Shown piece after piece: positions 55,152-63,848 of a stretch of DNA of 64,000 nucleotides. The DNA comes from JAEUMG01 sp046349315 (GTDB lineage: Bacteria > Pseudomonadota > Alphaproteobacteria > Rhizobiales > Aestuariivirgaceae). Made by a program: the position numbers and the translations under genes. Below the pieces are notes generated by a model, which did not search any database, had not been told where the DNA came from, and worked only from the letters and a program-made list of their open reading frames with translations. Position 1 is the first letter of the stretch. Every line of letters starts with the position of its first letter. Location of the stretch: contig JAXMCQ010000002.1 in NCBI GenBank assembly GCA_046349315.1, positions 1-64,000 on the forward strand. Reading direction: 5' to 3'.

Positions 55152-55925
55152 ATGGCCGAGCACCAGGGATCATTTGTTTGGTACGACCTGATGACCACGG
55201 ATCCGAAGGCGGCAGAAGCCTTCTATAAAACTGTCGTCGGATGGGACACCGCCGATTCCGGCATGCCGGATCGCTCCTACACGATCCTCTCCACGGACAA
55301 GGGCCAGGTTGGCGGCCTGATGCCGATCCCGAAGGAAGCCGCGGATTGCGGCGCACGGCCCATGTGGACGGGCTACATCGGTGTCGCCGATGTCGATGCG
55401 GCTGCCAATGAACTCAACAAGAAGGGCGGCACGATCAAGCGCCCGCCGCAAGACATTCCGGGTGTCGGCCGCTTCGCCGTAGTCGCCGATCCGGGCGGCG
55501 CCACCTTCAACCTCTTCACCTACAAAGGCAACGAGGCGCCGAAGGGGCCGTCGATGGAGCCGGGGCAGGTAGGCTGGCGAGAATTGAGCGCCGCCGATGG
55601 CCCGAAGGCTTACGACTTCTATTCGCAGATGTTCGGCTGGACCAAGACCGAAGCCATGGATATGGGCGCGCTTGGCGTCTACCAGCTTTTCGCGGCCGGC
55701 GGAAAGGATGCGGTGGGCGGCATAATGACCAAGATGGCCGACATGCCGATGCCCATGTGGCTCTTCTACTTCGTCGTCGGCAATATCGATGCGGCGGTCG
55801 AGCGCGTGAAACAGGCCGGCGGCCAGGTCGTCAACGGGCCAATGGAAGTCCCGGGTGGCGCCTGGATCATCCAGGGTGTTGATCCGCAAGGCGCGCTGTT
55901 CGCGCTCCTCGGCGACCGCAAGTAA
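55152..55925 (+). CDS. VOC family protein with two glyoxalase domains
   Basis: The 257-residue product has two related glyoxalase/dioxygenase (VOC) domains (about 6-120 and 130-255), with WYDLMTTDPKAAEAFY and WRELSAADGPKAYDFYSQMF as the repeated entries. GGAAGGAG precedes ATG at 55152. Such proteins are annotated variously as glyoxalase-like or hydrolase-like; the substrate is unknown. Another VOC gene follows after 12 bases. Confidence 0.85.
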   Translation: MAEHQGSFVWYDLMTTDPKAAEAFYKTVVGWDTADSGMPDRSYTILSTDKGQVGGLMPIPKEAADCGARPMWTGYIGVADVDAAANELNKKGGTIKRPPQDIPGVGRFAVVADPGGATFNLFTYKGNEAPKGPSMEPGQVGWRELSAADGPKAYDFYSQMFGWTKTEAMDMGALGVYQLFAAGGKDAVGGIMTKMADMPMPMWLFYFVVGNIDAAVERVKQAGGQVVNGPMEVPGGAWIIQGVDPQGALFALLGDRK

Positions 55926-55937
55926 GAGGGGTCGCAC

Positions 55938-56423
55938 ATGGCGGAGTTTCAGAAGATCAAGAGCTTCCTGTGGTTCGACAAGCAGGCCGAGGAAGCGGCG
56001 AACCACTATGTCGCTGCTTTCAAGAACTCGAAGGTCGATCACATTGAGCGGCTCGGCGAAATCGGACCGAAGGAGTCAGGCTCGATCACGCTCGTCGAGT
56101 TCACGCTCGCCGGCCAGCAATTCATCGCCATGAATGCCGGCCCGATGTTCAAGCTCAATGAGGCGTTCTCGATGTTCGTCTTGTGCGACGACCAGGCTGA
56201 AGTCGATAGATTGTGGACGCATCTCCTTGCCGGTGGTGGCCAGGAACAGGCGTGCGGCTGGCTCAAGGACCGCTTCGGCCTTTCTTGGCAGATCGTGCCG
56301 AAGCGCCACATGGAGATGATGCGCGATCCCGACAAGAAGAAGCGCGACCGCGTGATCGCCGCGATGATGCAGATGGTGAAGTTTGACATCGCCGCGCTCG
56401 AAAAGGCCTACGCGGGGAAGTAA
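55938..56423 (+). CDS. VOC family protein (PhnB-like)
   Basis: The 161-residue protein starts KIKSFLWFDKQAEEAANHYV and has LVEFTLAGQQFIAMNAGP and GLSWQIVPKRHMEMM, the PhnB/3-demethylubiquinone-methyltransferase-like VOC pattern. It is probably a small metal-binding enzyme of unknown substrate. It sits between the double-VOC gene and the GNAT gene, with 12-base spacings that imply cotranscription. Confidence 0.85.
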   Translation: MAEFQKIKSFLWFDKQAEEAANHYVAAFKNSKVDHIERLGEIGPKESGSITLVEFTLAGQQFIAMNAGPMFKLNEAFSMFVLCDDQAEVDRLWTHLLAGGGQEQACGWLKDRFGLSWQIVPKRHMEMMRDPDKKKRDRVIAAMMQMVKFDIAALEKAYAGK

Positions 56424-56435
56424 TGACTTGCATCT

Positions 56436-57431
56436 ATGAAACTTGAGACATTGGGCGCCAAAGATGTCGACCGACTGCGGCCGCTTTGGCTCGCCTTGCA
56501 TGCCCATCACCAAACTGTTGCGCCACGCCTTGCTCCCTACGTGACCGACGAGGTGTCATGGCGGGAAAGGCGGCGGCTCTATGCGGGGGCACTGGCCGAT
56601 GGCGGCTTCGGCTTCATCATGAGCGAAGAGAATTCGGATATCGGCTATCTCGTCTGCGCAAGGCAGCCGATGCGCTGGAATGCGACCTTCGCCGTGGCGC
56701 CTATGCTTTGGGAGTTGGTGACGGTCTTCATCCGGCCCGAATGGCGCGGCAAGGGCATTGGCTCGCAAATGCTCGACGCGATGGATAGGCAGGTTGCCGA
56801 TAGCGACCTTCATACAAAGCTCATTGGTGCCATCCCGGACAACCGCAGTGCCGTCGATCTCTACAAATCCCGCGGCTTCGCGCCGGCGTGGCTGACACTG
56901 ATGCTTTTCCAACGGCCGCGATTGGCGAGCGCAGCGAACTCCGGGATTGAAATTGAAACTATCAAACCGGTTCGGGTGGAAGGTCTCATGGGACTTTGGC
57001 TCGCACTCCACCATCATCATCAAGCCGTCTCGCCCGGCCTTGGTCCCTGGGTGAGTGACGCTCAATCCTGGCCCATCATTTGCGCACTGTTGGAAAAGAG
57101 CGCCCAGCATGGTCTTGTTTTCGCAGCAATGGCGAATGGCATGCCGATAGCCTTCGCCAGCGCCGAGATCTTGGCAACTGCCGACGTTCCGACATATGCC
57201 GATACCTGGCGAACTGGCGATCGAATTGCGGATATCATGTTTTTGGTTGTCGACGCGGAAGCGCGCGGACAGGGCATCGGCTCAGCCTTGATGGATGCGC
57301 TCGACCGCGAACTAAGCCGGCGAGGCGTTGATGATTGCTTCGTCGGTGCGATCGCCCCCAATTCGGATGCGATCCGCTTCTATGAGAGGCGCGGCTTCCG
57401 GCCTGCCTGGATCGAACTCATCAAGCGATAG
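56436..57431 (+). CDS. tandem GNAT N-acetyltransferase
   Basis: The 331-residue product has two GNAT domains in tandem (about 1-160 and 165-331), each with an acetyl-CoA motif (RPEWRGKGIGSQML and EARGQGIGSALM) and a DNRSAVDLYKSRGF or NSDAIRFYERRGF end. The two halves are similar, which suggests an internal duplication. The substrate is unknown. It is followed by a strong terminator shared with groL. Confidence 0.87.
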   Translation: MKLETLGAKDVDRLRPLWLALHAHHQTVAPRLAPYVTDEVSWRERRRLYAGALADGGFGFIMSEENSDIGYLVCARQPMRWNATFAVAPMLWELVTVFIRPEWRGKGIGSQMLDAMDRQVADSDLHTKLIGAIPDNRSAVDLYKSRGFAPAWLTLMLFQRPRLASAANSGIEIETIKPVRVEGLMGLWLALHHHHQAVSPGLGPWVSDAQSWPIICALLEKSAQHGLVFAAMANGMPIAFASAEILATADVPTYADTWRTGDRIADIMFLVVDAEARGQGIGSALMDALDRELSRRGVDDCFVGAIAPNSDAIRFYERRGFRPAWIELIKR

Positions 57432-57448
57432 CATTCCCTCACAAACAA

Positions 57449-57476
57449 AAACCCCGGCGTTTCCGCCGGGGTTCTT
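57449..57476. terminator. bidirectional intrinsic terminator
   Basis: The hairpin CCCCGGCG, TTTC loop, CGCCGGGG is flanked by A and T runs. On the minus strand it reads out into TTTTTG 20 bases after groL, and on the plus strand into TTCTTTG after the GNAT gene. Confidence 0.9.
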
Positions 57477-57499
57477 TGTTACTTGGCTGAGAAGCTGGA

Positions 57500-59134
57500 T
57501 TAGAAATCCATCCCGCCCATGCCGCCGCCGCCCGGCATTGCCGGCGGGGCCTTGTCCTTCGGCTTCTCGGCGATCATCGCTTCCGTCGTGATGAGGAGCG
57601 AAGCCACCGAAGCAGCGTCCTGGAGCGCGGTGCGCACGACCTTGGTCGGGTCGATGATGCCGGCCGAAACCATGTCGACATAGGTTTCGGTCTGGGCGTC
57701 GAAGCCGAAATTGCCCGACTTCTCCAGAACCTTGCCGACCACGATCGAGCCTTCAACGCCGGAGTTCTCGGCAATCTGGCGGATCGGAGCCTCAAGTGCC
57801 TTCGACACAATGTTGATGCCGGCCTGGATATCGGAATTGTCCGACTTGATCGCATCGACCGCCTTCTTGGCGCGGAGCAGAGCGACACCGCCGCCCGGAA
57901 CGATGCCTTCCTCGACCGCCGCGCGGGTGGCGTTGAGGGCGTCGTCGACGCGGTCCTTCTTCTCCTTCACTTCGACTTCGGTGGCACCGCCGACCTTGAT
58001 CACGGCAACGCCGCCCGCGAGCTTCGCCAGGCGCTCCTGGAGCTTCTCACGGTCGTAGTCCGAAGTGGTTTCTTCGATCTGCGCCTTGATCTGGGCAACG
58101 CGGGCCTGGATGTCGGCCTTCTTGCCATAGCCGTCGACGATCGTGGTGTTCTCCTTCTCGACACGCACCTTCTTGGCGCGGCCGAGCATGTCGATCGACA
58201 CGTTCTCGAGCTTGATGCCGAGATCTTCGGAGATCACCTGGCCGCCGGTGAGGACGGCGATGTCTTCGAGCATAGCCTTGCGGCGATCGCCGAAGCCCGG
58301 GGCCTTGACGGCCGCGACCTTGAGGCCACCGCGCAGCTTGTTGACGACGAGGGTGGCGAGAGCTTCGCCTTCGACGTCTTCAGCAACGATCAGCAGTGGA
58401 CGGCCGGTCTGCACGACGGCTTCGAGAACCGGCAACATGGCCTGCAAGCCGGCGAGCTTCTTCTCGTGCAGGAGGATGTAGGGATCCTCGAGCTCGGCAA
58501 GCATCTTGTCGGCATTGGTGATGAAATAGGGCGAGAGATAGCCGCGGTCGAACATCATGCCTTCGACGATGTCGACTTCGGTGTCGAGCGACTTCGCTTC
58601 CTCGACGGTGATCACGCCCTCATTGCCGACCTTCTGCATCGCATTGGCGATTTCCTGGCCGATGAAGCTGTCGCCGTTGGAAGAAATCGTGCCAACCTGG
58701 GCGATCTCTTCGGAGGACTTGACCTTCTTCGAACGCTTCTTGATGTCTTCGATGGCGGCGGAGACGGCGAGGTCGATGCCGCGCTTGACGTCCATCGGGT
58801 TCATGCCGGCCGCAACCGACTTCGCGCCCTCGCGAACGATCGCCTGGGCGAGAACGCAGGCCGTGGTGGTGCCGTCGCCCGCGACGTCATTGGTCTTGGA
58901 GGCGACTTCACGCACCATCTGTGCGCCCATGTTCTCGAACTTGTCTTCGAGCTCGACTTCCTTGGCGACGGTGACACCGTCCTTGGTCGTGCGCGGAGCG
59001 CCGAAAGACTTGTCGATGATGACATTGCGGCCCTTCGGGCCGAGGGTAACCTTCACTGCATTGGCGAGAATATCGACGCCGCGCAGCATGCGCTCGCGGG
59101 CTTCGCCCCCGAAGCGGAGTTCTTTGGCTGCCAT
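57500..59134 (-). CDS. groL: chaperonin GroEL
   Basis: The 544-residue protein has the usual GroEL sequence: N-terminal AAKELRFGGEARERML, ATP-binding GDGTTTACVLA, and a C-terminal GGMGGMDF tail. ATG at 59134 is the family start; a longer reading frame upstream crosses the groS-groL gap. It forms the folding chamber with GroES, encoded 55 bases upstream. Confidence 0.98.
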   Translation of the reverse strand: MAAKELRFGGEARERMLRGVDILANAVKVTLGPKGRNVIIDKSFGAPRTTKDGVTVAKEVELEDKFENMGAQMVREVASKTNDVAGDGTTTACVLAQAIVREGAKSVAAGMNPMDVKRGIDLAVSAAIEDIKKRSKKVKSSEEIAQVGTISSNGDSFIGQEIANAMQKVGNEGVITVEEAKSLDTEVDIVEGMMFDRGYLSPYFITNADKMLAELEDPYILLHEKKLAGLQAMLPVLEAVVQTGRPLLIVAEDVEGEALATLVVNKLRGGLKVAAVKAPGFGDRRKAMLEDIAVLTGGQVISEDLGIKLENVSIDMLGRAKKVRVEKENTTIVDGYGKKADIQARVAQIKAQIEETTSDYDREKLQERLAKLAGGVAVIKVGGATEVEVKEKKDRVDDALNATRAAVEEGIVPGGGVALLRAKKAVDAIKSDNSDIQAGINIVSKALEAPIRQIAENSGVEGSIVVGKVLEKSGNFGFDAQTETYVDMVSAGIIDPTKVVRTALQDAASVASLLITTEAMIAEKPKDKAPPAMPGGGGMGGMDF

Positions 59135-59189
59135 GTATTGGCTCCTTAAATTCTGGAAGTTGAACGATTGGCGGTGGGAAACCGGAGGA

Positions 59190-59504
59190 TTACGCCGCCT
59201 TCTTGGAGGCCGACTTTCCCTCGAGGACACCCATGATGTCGGATTCCTTCATGATCAGGAATTCGGTACCATCGATCTTGACCTCGGTGCCCGACCACTT
59301 GCCGAACAGCACGATGTCACCGGGCTTCACGTCGATCGGGATGAGCTTGCCGCTCTCGTCGCGGCCGCCGGGGCCAACGGCGATGATCTCGCCCTGCATC
59401 GGCTTCTCCTGGGCGGTATCCGGAATAATGATGCCTCCCTTGGTCTTTGTGTCTTCTTCGACCCGCTTGACCACCACGCGGTCATGCAGAGGACGGAACT
59501 TCAT
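59190..59504 (-). CDS. groS: co-chaperonin GroES
   Basis: The 104-residue protein has FRPLHDRVVVKRVEEDTKTKG and the DIVLFGKWSGTE segment and mobile loop typical of GroES, with the C-terminal end slightly longer than in E. coli. It lies ahead of groL in a groSL operon under the CIRCE element at 59601. Confidence 0.98.
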   Translation of the reverse strand: MKFRPLHDRVVVKRVEEDTKTKGGIIIPDTAQEKPMQGEIIAVGPGGRDESGKLIPIDVKPGDIVLFGKWSGTEVKIDGTEFLIMKESDIMGVLEGKSASKKAA

Positions 59505-59600
59505 GCGATGTCTCCTTCAAGGTTCGCTATGTTTTTCGAAGTTCGAACCGGACTCCCTGAGGCGGCCTCAAATCTCCCCGCACCCGGTATCCGGCGTCTG

Positions 59601-59627
59601 TTAGCACTCAGGTTTGGAGAGTGCTAG
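59601..59627 (-). promoter_or_regulatory. CIRCE element (HrcA operator)
   Basis: TTAGCACTC, nine bases, GAGTGCTAG; the consensus is TTAGCACTC-N9-GAGTGCTAA, so one base differs. It lies 97 bases upstream of groS and is the binding site of HrcA, which represses groESL until heat shock. Confidence 0.93.
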
Positions 59628-59714
59628 CAGTTGACGGTTGAGATATGGAATCCATGCGCTGGCGTCAAGGCCCGCATGCCGAAAAAAGTGGTTAATGGAG
59701 CGATTTTCGGGGAT

Positions 59715-61097
59715 TTAGGCCATGGCCCGGTAGCGCTCGTCGATCTCCTCATCGATCAATCGGTCGATGATCGTAAGACCCTGTCTCAGCCGCTCAGTGG
59801 TGGAGGGTGCGCCAATGCACAGGCGGACCGCATGATGGGAGGCGGTGCGGTCGACCGCAAAAGCTGGGCCGGGAGTGATTTTAACGCCGCGGGCCTGAGC
59901 GAGGGCGGCAAATTCGGTCGGAGCCCAGCGCTCGGGGAGCGGCAGCCAGGCAAACATGGCCCCCTGCGAACAACCGGGATTGCGTTGTCCCATGACCTCG
60001 AAAAGCACCTGGCGACGAACAGCCAGTTCGCGTTTGATCTGGGCAAGCGTCCGGTCGGCGACCCCGGTATCGATCCAAATGCGTGCGAGTTCACCCATGA
60101 TGCCAGCGGCCCGGCCGCCGGTGATCCGCTGTTGCCGCACAAGGCCGTCTGTCGCGCCTTCCGGCGTTACCACCATGCCGATGCGGAGGCCCGGCGCCAC
60201 CGTCTTGGATAGGCTCGAGACATAATAGACCCGTTCCGGCGCCAGCGATTGGAGCGTTGGGGGCGGATTGTCGGCGAGAAGCCTGAAGACATCATCCTCG
60301 ACGATGGTGAGCCCATAGCACCGGGCGATCTCGGCGACGGCCCGCCGGCGCTCCTCAGACAATGTAACGGTCGTGGGATTGTGCAGCGTCGGCACCAGGT
60401 AGAGGAGCTTGGCCTCGCCGCTCTTCGCCCATTGCGCGAGCGAGTCAGGGATGATGCCGTGGGCGTCGGCCTCGATCGGCCGGGTCTGCAGGCCGAGATG
60501 GCGCAGGATCGGCTGGACGGTAGGATAGGAGAGGGGCTCTATCAGCACGCGGTCGCCGCTCCGGGCGAGGCTCGAGAAGGTGGTGACGAGTGCTGCTTGC
60601 GCGCCGGCGGCAAGCATGAGCCGATCCGGACTGACATTGACGCCTGACGGCTTAAGCCATCGCGCACAGGCGGCCCGCTGCGGTTCGCGGCCCGCCGTTG
60701 CGGGATAATCAAAGAGATCCTGCCAGTTTGATGCTCCGACGATCTCCTGGAGCGCGGCTTCGAACTCCGCCTTGCGAATGACCCGCGGCGGCGAAGACAC
60801 CTGCATGTCGAGCATGGCTGGATCGGAACTGTCGACGATGACCGGAATATCCGGGTCGGGTGAACGCAGATAGCTGCCGCGGCCGACCTCGCCGCTCAAC
60901 AGCCCGCGCCGCTCGGCTTCCTGATAGGCCCGCGTAATGGTCCCCAGCGTCACCCCCAACTGCCAGGCCAATTGCCGTTGCGGGGGCAATCTGTCGCCGA
61001 TTTTGAGCTTCCCGGACTTCAAATCCGAGGCAATGGCATCGGCGATGGCAATGTATCGGGGTTTGTCGGTGGAGAGTTCGGGCGCCCAAGTTGTCAT
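59715..61097 (-). CDS. MocR/PdxR-type GntR-aminotransferase regulator
   Basis: The 460-residue protein fuses a GntR winged helix (about residues 11-78, IADAIASDLKSGKLKIGDRL and LGVTLGTITRAYQEAERRGL) to a fold-type I aminotransferase domain, with the PLP lysine in SSLSKTVAPGLRIG. Such regulators sense PLP or amino-acid adducts. ATG at 61097 is the family-like start. It is divergent from a DUF1127 gene, with inverted repeats between them; a role in controlling that gene is likely, which would be unusual. Confidence 0.9.
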   Translation of the reverse strand: MTTWAPELSTDKPRYIAIADAIASDLKSGKLKIGDRLPPQRQLAWQLGVTLGTITRAYQEAERRGLLSGEVGRGSYLRSPDPDIPVIVDSSDPAMLDMQVSSPPRVIRKAEFEAALQEIVGASNWQDLFDYPATAGREPQRAACARWLKPSGVNVSPDRLMLAAGAQAALVTTFSSLARSGDRVLIEPLSYPTVQPILRHLGLQTRPIEADAHGIIPDSLAQWAKSGEAKLLYLVPTLHNPTTVTLSEERRRAVAEIARCYGLTIVEDDVFRLLADNPPPTLQSLAPERVYYVSSLSKTVAPGLRIGMVVTPEGATDGLVRQQRITGGRAAGIMGELARIWIDTGVADRTLAQIKRELAVRRQVLFEVMGQRNPGCSQGAMFAWLPLPERWAPTEFAALAQARGVKITPGPAFAVDRTASHHAVRLCIGAPSTTERLRQGLTIIDRLIDEEIDERYRAMA

Positions 61098-61143
61098 GGT
61101 AACAATTTTCCGTTTGACGGTATCAATTGATGCGGATATTAGC

Positions 61144-61192
61144 ATTGTATCGATCAATTGCAAGAGCAATTTTGTTATGCGATCGATACAAT
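61144..61192. promoter_or_regulatory. 12-bp inverted repeat in the MocR-DUF1127 intergenic region
   Basis: ATTGTATCGATC (61144-61155) and GATCGATACAAT (61181-61192) are perfect inverted arms separated by 25 bases. A further palindrome ATCAATTGAT lies at 61122-61131. MocR regulators often bind pairs of such sites, so this is a candidate operator for both divergent genes. Confidence 0.6.
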
Positions 61193-61221
61193 TCTGACAT
61201 TGTACCTGAAAGGCAATTTCC

Positions 61222-61485
61222 ATGCGTGACTATGCACTGACCCAGGCTGAAGGCCGGGACCACGCATCCGTGTTCTCGGGCCCCATTCGTTTTTTCATCA
61301 ATTGGCGCCGCCGCAAGACGCTTCGCACACTCGTCGATCTTGAAGATCACATGCTGCGCGATATCGGCGTACCGCGCGATGAGCTTTACCGCCTGATGAA
61401 ATTGCCGCTCAGCGTAGATCCGCTGTGGGAATTGGAGCGCCAATGCCGGTTCCGCTACAGCCGCGGCATCATGCGCGATCTCTGA
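61222..61485 (+). CDS. DUF1127 domain protein
   Basis: The 87-residue product has the short basic DUF1127 (YjiS-like) motif, FFINWRRRKTLRTLVDLED with HMLRDIGVPRDEL, at about residues 25-55. Small DUF1127 proteins influence RNA turnover and phosphate or carbon metabolism in alphaproteobacteria. GAAAGG lies about 11 bases before ATG at 61222. It is longer than the usual 45-70 residues, with extra residues at both ends. Confidence 0.85.
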   Translation: MRDYALTQAEGRDHASVFSGPIRFFINWRRRKTLRTLVDLEDHMLRDIGVPRDELYRLMKLPLSVDPLWELERQCRFRYSRGIMRDL

Positions 61486-61532
61486 TCGCGGCACATAGCA
61501 AACACCTATCGGCGGCTCGCTTCGGCGAGCCG

Positions 61533-62258
61533 TTAGTCTTTCAGGAAATAGGTGATCGTCGTCACCACGCGGACTGTCTTGTCGATCTGCTTTTCCGGGC
61601 GGTCATTTGGAATTTCGACTGCCGGCTTGATCTCAAAGACACCCTGATTGGCGTTCTGTATGTCGCCCACCTTTGCACCCGACTCTTGCGCGAATTTCTC
61701 CGCCGCCTCGCGTGCCCGCTTGGTGGCTTCAGCGAGCATGTCGCCCTTCAGGTCGGCGACCTTGGTGAAGACGTAAGAGGGCCCGGCATTATAGGCATCC
61801 GACGAGAAGACGACGCCGGAGCGCAAGAGGTCGCCGATCGAGCGCGATGCATCGGCAAGCTTCTGCACATCGAGCGAGCGCACCAGTATGTCTTCGGTCA
61901 AAACGAAGCGCGTATCTTCCGGTGTGCCTTGCGCATTATATCCGGCGAGGCGGTCTTCGACCTGGATGTTCTGAACCGACATGTCGGCATCGGCGAAACC
62001 CTTGGCGAGCAGGAACGCCTTCACCGCTGCCTCGGATGTCTCGAGCTTGGCGCGGGCCACTTCGAGCGAAGGTCCGGTAACCACGAAACGCACCGGCCAG
62101 AAACCGAGATCGGCTTTGACTTCACGCTCGGAGAGCCCCTTGACCGTCACATAGCGTGGCGAGCGGCTTTTGATCAGCGCATCGCCCGCCATGTAACCGG
62201 CGGAGGCGACGCCTAGGCCGATCAAGGCACCGGCAATGATGTTCGATACTGAGCCCAT
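61533..62258 (-). CDS. SIMPL (DUF541) domain protein
   Basis: The 241-residue protein has an N-terminal membrane anchor or signal (ISNIIAGALIGLGVASAGY-type, residues 5-25) and the SIMPL core VKGLSEREVKADLGFWPVRF. SIMPL proteins are periplasmic or membrane-anchored with uncertain function, often linked to oxidative stress. It is convergent with the DUF1127 gene and divergent from the aminotransferase. Confidence 0.87.
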   Translation of the reverse strand: MGSVSNIIAGALIGLGVASAGYMAGDALIKSRSPRYVTVKGLSEREVKADLGFWPVRFVVTGPSLEVARAKLETSEAAVKAFLLAKGFADADMSVQNIQVEDRLAGYNAQGTPEDTRFVLTEDILVRSLDVQKLADASRSIGDLLRSGVVFSSDAYNAGPSYVFTKVADLKGDMLAEATKRAREAAEKFAQESGAKVGDIQNANQGVFEIKPAVEIPNDRPEKQIDKTVRVVTTITYFLKD

Positions 62259-62403
62259 GGAATTCCACCCCCGGCAATTTGCCGCCGAAAACGCCCGTCT
62301 AGCACGGAACTGGCACTGAGCAACACGTCAAGCTGGCGCATTTCCTTGCGGTCCCCAACTCTGCTAATAGGCCCCATCTTTCAAGCTCGAGGAGCACGCC
62401 CGC

Positions 62404-63762
62404 ATGAACAAGCCGCACAAGCATCAGGACGCTACGTCCTGGGAACCCTCGCCCAACAATCTTGAGCCGTTCTGGATGGGCTTCACGCCCAACCGTGCCT
62501 TCAAGAAGCGGCCGCGCCTCATCGCCCGTGCCAAGGATATGCATTACTACGACATGTCCGGCCGCGCCGTGCTCGATGCAACCGCGGGTCTCTGGTGCTC
62601 CAATGCCGGCCACTGCCGCCAGCCGATCGTCGAGGCGATCCAGAAGCAGGCGGCCGATCTCGATTTCGCGCCGACCTTTCAGTTCGGCCATCCCAAGGTT
62701 TTCGAGCTCGCCTCACGGCTTGCCAACCTGGCGCCCGGCGATCTCAACTACGCCTTCTTCTGCAACTCCGGTTCGGAAGCCGCCGACACCGCGCTCAAGA
62801 TCGCGCTTGCCTATCAGCGCATGAAGGGCCAGGCCAGCCGCACCCGCCTCATCGGCCGCGAGCGCGGCTATCATGGCGTGAATTTCGGCGGCATCTCGGT
62901 GGGCGGCATGGCCGGCAATCGCAAGATGTTCGGTGCGATGATTGCCGGCGTCGATCATCTCCCGCATACCTACAACCGGGCCGAGCAGGCCTATACCAAG
63001 GGCGAGCCGAAATGGGGCGCGCATCTGGCCGATGAATTGGAGCGCCTGGTCGCACTGCACGACGCTTCGACCATCGCCGCCGTCATCGTTGAGCCGATGG
63101 CGGGCTCAACCGGCGTATTGCCGCCGCCCGTCGGCTATCTCAAGCGCTTGCGCGAGATTTGCGACAAGCACGGCATCCTGTTGATCTTCGACGAAGTCAT
63201 CACCGCCTTCGGCCGTCTCGGCTATCCCTTCGCCGCCGAACGCTTCGGCGTAACCCCGGACATCATCACCTTCGCCAAGGGCATCACCTCCGGTGCCGTG
63301 CCGCTGGGCGGCGTGATGGTGCGCCAGCACATCTATGATGCCTTCATGACCGGCCCCGACCATGTGATCGAGCTGTTCCATGGCTATACCTATACCGGCC
63401 ATCCGATCGCCGCCGCGGCGGGCGTCGCGACGCTCGAGCTCTACAAGAATGAAGGCTTGTTCGAGCGCGCCCGCAGCCTCGAAGGCAAATGGGCCGACGC
63501 CGCGATGTCCTTGAAGGGCAATCCGATGGTGGAGGATATCCGCACCCTTGGCCTCGTCGCTGCGATCGACCTCGTGCCGGTCGCGGGATCGCCCGGCAAG
63601 CGCGCCTATGACGCCATGGAAAAGGGCTTCCACGATCATGGCATCATGCTGCGCATCACTGGCGATACGATTGCGCTCTCGCCGCCATTGATCGTCAAGG
63701 AAGAGCAGATCGACGAGATATTCGCCGACAAGTTGCCGAAGGTCTTGCAGGCCATCGCCTGA
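62404..63762 (+). CDS. class III aminotransferase (omega-amino acid:pyruvate type)
   Basis: The 452-residue enzyme has the class III pattern: GLWCSNAGHCRQPIV, FCNSGSEAADTALKIAL, the PLP-binding IFDEVITAFGR, and the lysine in FAKGITSGAVPLGG. It resembles beta-alanine/omega-amino acid:pyruvate aminotransferases, which move the amino group of beta-alanine or similar amines to pyruvate. It stands alone on the plus strand; no dehydrogenase partner is adjacent. Confidence 0.92.
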   Translation: MNKPHKHQDATSWEPSPNNLEPFWMGFTPNRAFKKRPRLIARAKDMHYYDMSGRAVLDATAGLWCSNAGHCRQPIVEAIQKQAADLDFAPTFQFGHPKVFELASRLANLAPGDLNYAFFCNSGSEAADTALKIALAYQRMKGQASRTRLIGRERGYHGVNFGGISVGGMAGNRKMFGAMIAGVDHLPHTYNRAEQAYTKGEPKWGAHLADELERLVALHDASTIAAVIVEPMAGSTGVLPPPVGYLKRLREICDKHGILLIFDEVITAFGRLGYPFAAERFGVTPDIITFAKGITSGAVPLGGVMVRQHIYDAFMTGPDHVIELFHGYTYTGHPIAAAAGVATLELYKNEGLFERARSLEGKWADAAMSLKGNPMVEDIRTLGLVAAIDLVPVAGSPGKRAYDAMEKGFHDHGIMLRITGDTIALSPPLIVKEEQIDEIFADKLPKVLQAIA

Positions 63763-63789
63763 TAGAAACTGCAGCAACCCCTTGGCGCG

Positions 63790-63803
63790 TGACTCGCGAG
63801 TCA
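63790..63803. promoter_or_regulatory. perfect 14-bp palindrome upstream of a truncated gene
   Basis: TGACTCGCGAGTCA is a perfect palindrome 46 bases before the ATG at 63849, a position and shape expected of a MarR- or GntR-type operator. The regulator is unknown. Confidence 0.45.
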
Positions 63804-63848
63804 TGTACTCTCGGCAACGGGTGATTCGCGCCCCGGCGGGCTGAGGGG

